A stretch of 24,578 nt of DNA, from NCBI GenBank assembly GCA_015680685.1, contig MNCI01011153.1:13589-38166 (forward strand), in the 5' to 3' direction. Of the stretch, positions 1 through 7,432 are shown in pieces. A model generated the notes under the pieces. That model saw nothing but the letters and a program-made list of their open reading frames with translations. It searched no databases and was not told where the DNA came from. This stretch comes from Gnetum montanum. Taxonomy: Eukaryota > Streptophyta > Gnetopsida > Gnetales > Gnetaceae. The first letter of the stretch is position 1, and each line of letters begins with the position of its first letter. A program made the translations under genes and the position numbers.

Positions 1-33
1 AAATTAGTTTTAAGTAGTGGTTTTGTTTTAGAG

Positions 34-870
34 TTGGAAAAGACATTTTATATTCCAAGTTTTTCGTGGAACTTAATTTCTATTTCAAGACTTGTATCAT
101 TGAGATTTTCCTTTAATTTTTTAGACACTATATTCATTTTATATTGTAAACCTAAACTTATTAGAAATGGTACATTGATAAATGGTCTTTTCACAATTGG
201 TTTACAAAATTTCTATGCATGTTCATGATAGTGTTGGCATTAAGAGATGTGTTATGAATGTAGAATCCTCTATGTTTTGGCATCATAGATTAGGACATAT
301 CTCTATTGAGATAATAAAGAGATTAGTAAATGATGGAGCACTTAGTACTTTAGATTTTACTAACTTTGATACTTGTGTGGATTGCATAAAGGAAAAGCAA
401 ACTAATATGTCAAAGAAAGATGCCAAGAGGGGTTCAGACATATTAGAGATCATACATACAAATATTTATAGTCTAGATATGGATGTGTATGGTCAAAAGT
501 ATTTCATTACTTTTATTACTCATGATATATATATCTCTACCTACTTCATAACAAAAATGAAACTTTAGATGCATTTAAGGTGTTTAAGGTTGAAGTAGAG
601 AAATAGTGCAATAAGCAAATAAAGATAGTGTGGTTGTATAGAGGTGGTGAAGACTATGGTATATACATTGATGATGGACAAGTGCATGGTCCATTTGTTA
701 AGTTTCTTCAAGGGCATGGGATTGTTGCCCAGTACACTATGCCTAGTTCTCTAGACTAAAATGGTGTGGTACAGAGAAGAAACTGAACATTATTGGACAT
801 GGTGTAGAGTATGCTTAGAAACTCCAAGCTTCCTAAGTCCTTGTGGATTAAAGCTCTTAGAAATTTTGAA
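34..870 (+). pseudogene. Ty1-copia polyprotein fragment: GAG-pre-integrase and integrase core, inactive
   Basis: This is a piece of a plant Ty1-copia polyprotein, which would normally insert element cDNA into the host genome. Positions 34-228 read as the end of the protease/pre-integrase linker (FSWNLISISRL). A frame change near 215 leads to the integrase zinc finger: His at 284-286 and 296-298 in WHHRLGH, Cys at 374-376 and 383-385 in CVDC. The core follows, with motifs YGQKYFITF, RGGEDYG and AQYTMPSS. All three catalytic acidic positions are replaced: Asn at 461-463, Tyr at 637-639 and Gln at 772-774. Further stops sit at 604, 757 and 784. Similarity fades near 870, and no reverse transcriptase or LTR is seen beside it. 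The family assignment is secure from motif order; the exact edges are not. Confidence 0.85.
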
Positions 871-1651
871 ATGCTTCACCTAAGTCAGATTTTAGAGTTC
901 TTAGGGATCTCATTTAAGTCCTAAACTACCATTGAAGATCACTAAGGTGAAGGTGAGGGATATTAAGAGTTTGTTGATGCAAGATGACATTGCTTATGGG
1001 GGTCTCATCAATTCTAACACTAATGTCATTAGCATTAGCATTAGCCTTAGAAAATTTTTGCAATTTTTCATGCCTAAAATTCTAACCCTAAAAATGCTAA
1101 AATTTTAAAGCACCAAAAGGCCTATAGACTTGTGGAATGCTATGAACTTTAGGTATGAGATGATTTAAAGGAGCCAAGTGTTCCATACTTAGTTGAAAAA
1201 TTTCAATTTTCCAAGTTTCAAAAAACTTGCAAAGAATGCAAATTTTAAAAGCTTGAAGTACCAAAACTACTACCGATGAGTCATCCTAGCCTTGGGAAGT
1301 CATTGCACATGTTATAATATAATTTTGGCAAGATTTGGAGGCCCCAACAATGATCATTCTGGTACTAATGCTAATACAATATCAACATCAGCATGACACT
1401 TCAAAAAGTTTTTAAATTTTTTGAGAAGTTTTTCACAGTGTTTGAAATTAATGGGGAAAAGTTGAGATATCTTCATATTTTCATAACAACATTAAGTAAG
1501 GTGTTTGCATCTTTACCTTCAATTCATTGAGAAGAAATTTTTTTAGCAGTCTTTCAATATCTTTGCAAAGTTTTACCATTAAGTCTAGGTCACCAAACAA
1601 CACATCCATACAATATGGTAGGATAGATGATTGATGAGTCATGTTTTACAA
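871..1651. other. AT-rich DNA without recognisable gene
   Basis: No reading frame of useful length and no known motif is visible. The stretch is AT-rich with many short A and T runs. A simple phrase of the type 'tcattagcattagcattag' occurs near 1026-1050. It may be remnant retroelement DNA downstream of the copia fragment, but nothing proves it. Confidence 0.5.
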
Positions 1652-1767
1652 GGCCACAATATCAGGTATTCGATATCAAGGCCATAATGTTGGGTATCTG
1701 ATATCGGGGCCACAATGTCGAGTATCTGATATTAGGGCACAAGCTCCGATGTCAGGGATCTGATATT
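1652..1767 (+). repeat. Degenerate ~28-bp tandem repeat, about four units
   Basis: Four adjacent units start at 1652, 1680, 1708 and 1736. Each begins 'ggcc(a)-caatgtc' and ends with a form of 'tatctgatat'. The first three are 28 bp; the last is 32 bp and more diverged. Differences are mostly C/T and G/A. The array lies just upstream of a TATA-like sequence at 1786, a position where LTR U3 enhancer repeats are often found. Confidence 0.75.
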
Positions 1768-1785
1768 ATTCCTTCCATGCTAGCC

Positions 1786-1793
1786 TATAAATA
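1786..1793 (+). promoter_or_regulatory. TATA-like box
   Basis: TATAAATA within 'cctataaatacc' matches the TATA context seen in all the LTRs of this window. It lies directly after the tandem repeat at 1652-1767. That arrangement suggests an old LTR promoter, but no LTR ends could be fixed here, so function is inferred only. Confidence 0.35.
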
Positions 1794-2353
1794 CCAAACT
1801 TGGTTACACAGTTAGGATATAGAAAGATAGAGATAGATTCAAAGATTTTCATAGATTTCAAGTTTTTTTGGTTTCCAATGCATGCCTATAGTGTGATGTT
1901 AATTGATTGTACAACATCCTTAATCAAGTGTGACATACTTGGACATGTTACATGTTTGGCAATAAGGATTGAGATTACTTCTATCATTGTAACATTTACT
2001 TAGCTTTATTATTGTTATTAATTGCTTAAATTTTTACTATTTACTATTTTCCTTAGTTAATGTTATCATTCATTATTCTTTTTTATTATTTTTGTCATTA
2101 AGAAAAATGAGTATGACTAATCACAAGTGAAACACCACCAAATTCAAGGAACAGTGCCTCAATGAAAAATTTTTTTATGTCAACATGAGACAAATTTTTT
2201 TTGAGTGTTTGGCCCATGCTTCCACTACTGGGGTTAGTTGTGCGAGCATAGCCAATGTAGCATGAAACATAGAACTATATTTTCAAAATTTTCTAAGTGC
2301 TAATAGCAATTGCAAAATTTTTCTAAGTGTTGTGCTACACTCCCATTGCCTAT
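1794..2353. other. Non-coding stretch downstream of the TATA-like box
   Basis: The only frame of note is a 67-codon one at 1800-2003, which shows no family motif and is probably chance. T-rich runs occur at 2020-2100. Nothing else can be supported. Confidence 0.4.
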
Positions 2354-2678
2354 GCTATGCTCTAGAGTGTAGCCAACGTAGCATGCATTTTAGTGGTCAG
2401 TTTCACTAAAGTATCAACCCAGAAGCTATCAAGCTAGCTCAACATGAAAGAGGCATTTGGTAGATTTTCTAACTTTTAAAGCTACCTCTCCTACTACGCT
2501 CTCGAGTGTAGCTGGTGTAGTAAGAACAAGGACTACAATTTTCACTAGATTTTTCTAAGTGTCCATGCTACACCTTATCCCATCCTACTACGCTCATGAG
2601 TGCAGTAAGCATAGTAGGGCTGGAATTTAGTTTTTTTACAAAATTTGCATAACTGTTGGGCTACGCTCTAGAGCGTAG
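2354..2678. repeat. Cluster of four 18-20 bp palindromes (CTACGCTC/GAGCGTAG type)
   Basis: Four inverted repeats lie at 2354-2373, 2494-2511, 2588-2605 and 2661-2678. The last is a perfect 18-bp palindrome, ctacgctctagagcgtag; the others differ by a few transitions. They are spaced about 75-140 bp apart. The stem word CTACGCT/AGCGTAG also forms the palindromes in the LTRs of the gypsy elements further right, although the surrounding sequence differs. Function is unknown; hairpin formation or small-RNA production is possible. Confidence 0.75.
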
Positions 2679-2834
2679 CTAGCATTGCAACACCAAACTA
2701 CCTCCAAAAGCTTCTAGAGCTTAACATAGGCCTTCATTCTAGCACTAGCTCTTCTATAGCAAGTAAGATTAGCAATTTTCCTTTCTTTGCATCTCCCCTA
2801 TTTCCCAAAATTGTACCTATGCTTGATCCCACTT

Positions 2835-2848
2835 GAAAGAGGGGAGAG
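2835..2848 (+). promoter_or_regulatory. Polypurine tract (plus-strand primer) abutting an LTR start
   Basis: The purine-only run gaaagaggggagag ends exactly where an LTR begins with TGTAG at 2849. This is the usual mark of the 3' end of an LTR retrotransposon's internal region, where plus-strand DNA synthesis is primed. It resembles the polypurine tract of the minus-strand outer element (4694-4706). Its presence on the left of an LTR that also has a primer-binding site on its right is unusual. Confidence 0.6.
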
Positions 2849-2887
2849 TGTAGCATCCAAATTGCACTATTTTACATTGTTTGTAGG
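2849..2887 (+). mobile_element. Left piece of the LTR of plus-strand gypsy element D
   Basis: Starts TGTAG after a polypurine tract and runs 39 bp to the insertion point of the outer element. The remainder of the same LTR resumes at 16367 and ends CTACA at 17323. TGTAG and CTACA are inverted copies, as expected for LTR ends. Without the insertion the LTR would be about 1.0 kb. Confidence 0.7.
2883..2887. repeat. Target-site duplication, left copy (gtagg)
   Basis: The five bases gtagg directly left of the outer element's left LTR are repeated exactly at 16362-16366, directly right of its right LTR. Five-bp duplications are the normal product of LTR-retrotransposon integrase. Confidence 0.85.
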
Positions 2888-3580
2888 TGTAGCGACTGAA
2901 AACTTCTGTGGCTGGAAAACACCGAGAGGTCATCAATCATGATAGTTTTAACCTCGAATCCACATGAGGGTTATGCTGGATAAAAATGGAGGTGGGGTGC
3001 CCTGAACGGTCTGATCGATCAGATAGGGACTTAATCGATGTTACTATAACCTTTTGCAAATGGGTGATTCGAGAGCAATATGTATAATGTAAAATACCAA
3101 TTTTTGAATACGAAATGCAAAAAATGATGTAAAATGCAATGACAAGCAGAAAAGCAAAGTAAAATTCAATTAAGAAAATGCACCACTTTCAAAGCTACGA
3201 CTTTACTTTGTCAAAGTGGATACAATTGGTTGTGTGACGCTTAGAAGCACAGAGATCCCAAAAGTAACCAAGATGTTCAAAGCAAACCAACTGTATGCTT
3301 GAAAGTAAATGTAGGCATTAACAATGCAAAATGTTACAAAGGTAGTGGGAGAGAGAGAGAGTAAAAAATATGTCAAATGAAAATGCTAACAGCTTGATTT
3401 TTTTTCCTGCTTAGGGGTGTTTACAGTGCTCAATATTGTCAATTTGCTAATCTGCGAAGGTGATAACTTGCCGATTTGCTGATTTGCCAACCAATCTTCT
3501 TGCTAACCAACTTTCTTGCCAACCAACCATCTTGTTCATCAAATAAATTGCTTGCCAACCCTTTGAGAGTTGCTCGTCAT

Positions 3581-3592
3581 GGTATTTATAGG
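3581..3592 (-). promoter_or_regulatory. LTR promoter TATA box (copy A)
   Basis: The plus-strand sequence ggtatttatagg reads CCTATAAATACC on the element's strand. The equivalent site exists in LTR B (15238-15249) and LTR C (11083-11094) despite heavy divergence around it. It should set the U3/R border about 30 bp downstream, near 3555. Confidence 0.7.
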
Positions 3593-3777
3593 ACCAGGAA
3601 GACACGAAAGATGTGGTTTTAACGCCACATGTCCCTGACTCATGTTGATGTGTCTATGATGCATGGAACTGCAAAGCTGATTAACGAGTCTGCCATGCTA
3701 TAATTACATTGTCAGAACTTCAAGATGTGTGCCAATGATGCAAATAGTTGAGGTGCATTGATGGAGCGCGGCTGCCT

Positions 3778-4420
3778 GCTACGCTATGCCATGCTTTGTA
3801 GCGTAGCATGTGGGCGTAGTGTAGTAGCTTGCTGTGCAAGGACATGTACTGATGTAGCGTAGCTACTTTCTACGCTGCACTATGCTTTAGAACATAGCAT
3901 GTTGGTGTAGCATAGCATCTCACTATGCTATGCTATGCTATGAGGCGTAGTGTAGTGTAGCCACCAGTTTGAGGTAGAAACTTGCATCAGGGCCCGTTAC
4001 ACACGCTGGAAGCCTTTGAAGAGTTCTGACTGATTTTACGTAGTTGCTACGCTGTGCTACGCTACATAGCATAACATAGCGTAGCAACCTGCCTTAATCA
4101 CAGAAATGCTGACAATCTACAACTTTTGCTCTTTGGGATGTGAAACTTGCGAACTCACTGATCTTGCACTTTGAGATGTCCTTCGTTACTTTCGCAAAGT
4201 TGCTACGCTATACTACACTATGTAGCGTAGCAGCCAACATGGCTTGCTTTTTGCCAAATTTTCTACCTTTTGATGGAAAGTGCCATTGTTGAAGGACTTG
4301 GTGTTGGGCGAAGGGACTGATCATTTGACCTTTGCTACGCTGTGCTATGCTACGTAGTGTAGCACTTTGTTCTACGACTGTCTTCTGAAGGCTGCTACGC
4401 TACATAGCGTAGCATAGCAA
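3778..4420. repeat. Palindrome cluster in U3 of LTR A (GCTACGC...GCGTAGC)
   Basis: At least six inverted-repeat blocks are made from the words gctacgct, gctatgct and agcgtagc: near 3778-3829, 3853-3960, 4043-4088, 4201-4232, 4333-4364 and 4394-4420. The 4043-4088 block has arms gttgctacgct and its reverse complement over some 46 bp. The same blocks occur in LTR B, changed mainly at CG/TG/CA positions. They lie upstream of the TATA box in element orientation, so they could be enhancer sites, DNA hairpins or a source of small RNA; none of these is shown by sequence alone. Confidence 0.85.
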
Positions 4421-4693
4421 AATTTTCACTAGAAAACTTGCCAAACTATTTTGCGCATCGTGAAAATTGCTAACAACTCCATGCATCTCTTCTAAGTAGG
4501 CTATCGGTTGGATGGACTACTCAGGTGGGTAGGCTAGAGAATCCGTTGAGCCTGTCGACACTAGGAGTAGAAAACTTGCTAACCTAGATAGTCTAAATTT
4601 TAGAGCGTCCATCTCCCGACGAACTACCATGATGCTGCATGAATTGCCAAAGCCTGGTGAAGCAAGAATGCCTTGGAAATTTAGGGTGTTTCA

Positions 4694-4706
4694 TTGGCCC
4701 CTCTTT
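4694..4706 (-). promoter_or_regulatory. Polypurine tract of the outer element
   Basis: Plus-strand ttggcccctcttt reads AAAGAGGGGCCAA on the element's strand and directly abuts the start of the 3' LTR. That is where plus-strand DNA synthesis would start. The purine run is broken by CC near its end, probably by later mutation or subfamily variation. Confidence 0.65.
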
Positions 4707-5155
4707 GTCGACGTCTAGAAGATGGACTCGAGAGACATCGACAAAGAATACAAAACACCACAGAAAGCTAAAAATCAACATTGCTCTTCGGTGATCATCA
4801 AGATGTCGCTTAGCTGTACTTTGAGAGTGTTGCATTGGTCACATGGAAAAAGGGAAGAGTTAAGCGGGGAAGAAGAAGGTTCAGGAAAAGGGGTGAATAT
4901 GAGACTTAGTAGAATCCCTTATCGGAGTTCTCATGAGGGAGTTGTTTGCATGGTCATCTTTTCTTTTACTGACCTTTGACCTCTCATTGAAATGCTTAGG
5001 GAGAGATGGTGTGCAAAAAAGCTTATGTGTCATTTTTTTAGGCATGCTTTTTTTTGGTGCATGAGCTTTTTCTCTCTTACACTTTTCCTTTTACTGTTTT
5101 GCCTTTACATTTGTAAACAACCTTTGTGTTGTAGGATCGACGTTTCTTTCCCAGG
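4707..5155. other. 3' internal region of the outer element, no gene seen
   Basis: Short frames exist on both strands (for example 4722-4979 plus and 4835-4593 minus), but they overlap each other and show no motif. A pyrimidine-rich stretch lies at 5020-5110. I see nothing assignable. Confidence 0.5.
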
Positions 5156-5979
5156 ATGAGTTGTGTTACATCCAAGTGGGGTTTTAACATGCCTACAGAT
5201 GTCTTCCATGTGGTGAGATGTGTTATGTGCGTCATGGACTTTGCGGTTGAGCATATGGGAAAGCTTGACAAATGTTGTAAAAAGCTTGTAAAGGAGGGAA
5301 GAAAGTGGATCGTGAGTGTAAGGAGTGAGATAAGGAAGATGAAGGGGAGGAAAAGGATGTGCACTTCAAAGTAGCCAAGCTAATCGAGACAACACCTTGA
5401 AGCGATGTAGTGTTTTGCTTCCATGGCGAAGTGCACCTTTGACCGACGACCCCTTGGTATGCATCCTGCAAACACAACAGAAAGAAAACCAGGAGAAAAA
5501 ACCATGATGCAAAATGAAGGCAAAGTTCCTACTCGTTGTGGACATTGTTGAAGCTCTGGACATCTTTGCTGGTGTGTGGTGTCCAAACTAGGAAGGCCAG
5601 CAGAGGTTTTGGTAGCATTAACATGAAGAAGTTGGCATTGAAGATGCTAGGAGGTGTTGTGAATGTAGATGCTCAAGAATCCTCGTTGAAGGAATACATT
5701 CTCAGTTCAACTGTGGGATTGGCTACCTCACAGCTGAACATCGTGTGAGCTCAGGCATTGGCAAGGGGCTAGAGTGTAACAATATTGTGGCTGGGCCACA
5801 ATACTATTGGAACTCCAGTAGCAGGCACTGACCAAGGAACTACCATCAGGGCAATGGGCCATGGCAACGGTAGGTCCGAAGGGTCAGTCAAATGTCATAT
5901 GACATCTCTAGAGGATCAGCAAGATGCCAAGAGTAGTGGCGTTGCATATGTTCCAGATCATGTTTTCATCACATCGTGA
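5156..5979 (+). pseudogene. Unrecognised coding-like relic, antisense to the outer element
   Basis: A plus-strand frame opens at ATG 5156 and is basic and lysine-rich to 5371. It continues past TAG 5372, TAA 5381, TAG 5405 and TGA 5549 to a cysteine cluster around 5537-5575 (TRCGHC, then SSGHLCWC). A second frame from about 5536 to 5979 passes TGA 5746 and a TAG near 5772. The cysteine-histidine spacing approaches, but does not match, a CX2CX4HX4C zinc knuckle. The stops resemble those in the undoubted relics here (mostly TAG/TAA). It could be a host fragment captured by the element or chance. I do not recognise the protein, and a competing minus-strand frame (5364-5077) weakens the case. Confidence 0.25.
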
Positions 5980-6075
5980 ACTTCATTCTAGAACTGCAAC
6001 ATCCCACCCCATGTCGGCACTATGCACACTTGATGGTATGCAGATGTAGATGCATGCTAGGGACATGCTGCGAAT

Positions 6076-6553
6076 CTAGTTTAAGGTCCTGGTAGACCAT
6101 GCTGTGTTGGTTTAAGGTCCCAATAGACTGCTGTGTGCCAGTTTAACGTCATAGTGGACGTTCCCAACACTAGCTTAAGGTCCTAGTAGACCGTTGTGTT
6201 GGTTTAAGGTCCCATCAGACTAATGTTGTTCTAGTTTAAGGTCCTAGCAGATTGTTGTGCTAGTTTTTCATCATAGCGGATGGTGGATGAACTAGTTTAA
6301 GGTCCTAGTAGACCGCTATGCTAGTTTTTCATCATAACAAATAGTGGATGAACTAGTTTAAGGTCCTAGTAGACCATCTATGCTAGTTTATAGTCATAGC
6401 AAACTGTCTATGCTAGTTTTACATTGTAGTGGACATGCTTTGCTAGTTTAATGTCATTGCGAACATTGGTGAAGCTGTGCCAGTTTAACATCATAGAAAA
6501 CGTTTGCTCACCTTTGCTAGTTTAACATCATAGAGGATGTTTTCTTATCTGCT
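6076..6553. repeat. Tandem array of ~15 units of 29-37 bp, most with a small inverted repeat
   Basis: Units start at about 6076, 6107, 6138, 6170, 6199, 6231, 6260, 6292, 6321, 6353, 6383, 6413, 6443, 6480 and 6517. The consensus resembles 'ctagtttaaggtcctagtagaccgctgtg'. After 'tagttta', most units have a 4-6 bp arm, a 6-nt loop near ATAGTG/CTAGTA, and the complementary arm. Arm pairs differ between units: GGTC/GACC, AACGTC/GACGTT, CATC/GATG, AACATC/GATGTT. A few units are mispaired. The array begins right after the integrase stop and lies between pol and the 3' LTR, so it would fall in the 3' untranslated part of the element RNA. Confidence 0.9.
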
Positions 6554-6567
6554 CCATGCATCTAGAT

Positions 6568-7335
6568 TTAGTACGGCTTAAGGTACGAATGATTCACCAA
6601 GTTTGCAAGCTCATTATCATCCATGTCTGCCAACTTGAAGCCTCCATTCCCAAAGGCTTTTGTGACCATGTATGGACCTTCCTAGTTGGCTAAGAATTTG
6701 TTCATATGCTCAATGACAACCTTGAGGATGAGGTCTCCCTTCTGTATTGGCCGTTGATGTTGATTTGCATGGTGTTTTTTTTGTTGCTTGTTTTGATAGT
6801 GCTTTATGTGATCCAGTGTTTGCACATGCTTCTCCTCTATTGAGTTGAGATCAATGATCCGCAACTCATTGTTCTGGGCTTCGCTCACGAAATTGGATAA
6901 GATCATCCGAAGTGATGGTACCTACAACTCAAGAGGTAACACTGCTTTAGATCCATAAACAAGACTAAAAGGTATGTTACCTGTTGCAGTCCTGCATGTC
7001 GTCCTGTAAGCCCACAACATATAGAGGATTTTCTCATGCCATTGTCTCTTGTTGTTGTTGAGCATTCTCTTCAGTAAGTTGATGATGGACTTGTTTGTGG
7101 CCTCTGCTTGTCCGTTTGCCTATGGGTAATATGGTAAGGAGAATGAATGCCTGACGCTAAGATTGCTACAGAAGGTTTGCATTTTTGCACTGCTGAACTA
7201 TGGCCCACTATCGGTCACAATAGTCGTTGGAAGTCTAAACCTTATCAAGATGTTATCCAAGATGAAGTGGCAAATATGCTGGGATGTAGTTTTCCTCAGG
7301 GGAATAGCTTCCACATACGTTGATAGTACCCTTTT
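6568..7335 (-). pseudogene. Ty3-gypsy integrase relic (C-terminal part of core plus C-terminal domain)
   Basis: Integrase would join element cDNA to host DNA. The frame starts in the core at YVEAIPLRK (about 7318) and runs without frameshift to the stop at 6568. The second catalytic Asp is at 7210-7212 (VTDSGP) and the Glu at 7102-7104 (GQAEATNK), with 35 codons between, the exact DD35E spacing. Then follow WAYRTT, FSLVYGSKAVLP, the GDLILKVV segment, and EGPYMVTKAF with LKPY typical of the end of these polyproteins. The first catalytic Asp is missing because the 5' part is deleted. Four internal stops occur, all TAG: two where relatives have Gln (after DSGP and YYP), one after LEL, and one where relatives have Trp (before EGPY). 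It probably belongs to the outer element. Confidence 0.9.
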
Positions 7336-7432
7336 CTTCTTCCATTCGTCCCAAGACATGGATCTCTCTAGGAGGAATGATTTCTAGTTAAGGACTGTGT
7401 TTTCTTAGATAGGGAGAAGATGGTGCCGTCTA

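Larger units (their letters stand above)
2888..4693 (-). mobile_element. 3' LTR of the outer gypsy element (copy A)
   Basis: The 1806-bp repeat starts TGTAGCG at 2888 and ends GTTTCA at 4693 on the plus strand, and aligns along its length with 14544-16361. In element orientation it begins TGAAACACC and ends CGCTACA. Landmarks shared by both copies are a minus-strand TATA box (3581-3592), a 'gagagagaga' run (3350-3360), short phrases built on 'ttgccaaccaa' and 'cttgctaacc' (3470-3560), and a palindrome cluster (3778-4420). No coding region is present. Confidence 0.92.

Noticed and set aside
5077-5364. 95-codon minus-strand frame beginning with a hydrophobic run like a signal peptide
   Set aside because: It overlaps the plus-strand coding-like relic, has no motif, and its hydrophobic start comes from a purine-rich opposite strand.
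6076-6553. CRISPR array
   Set aside because: Units are contiguous and degenerate, with no unique spacers between identical repeats, and the context is a plant retrotransposon.
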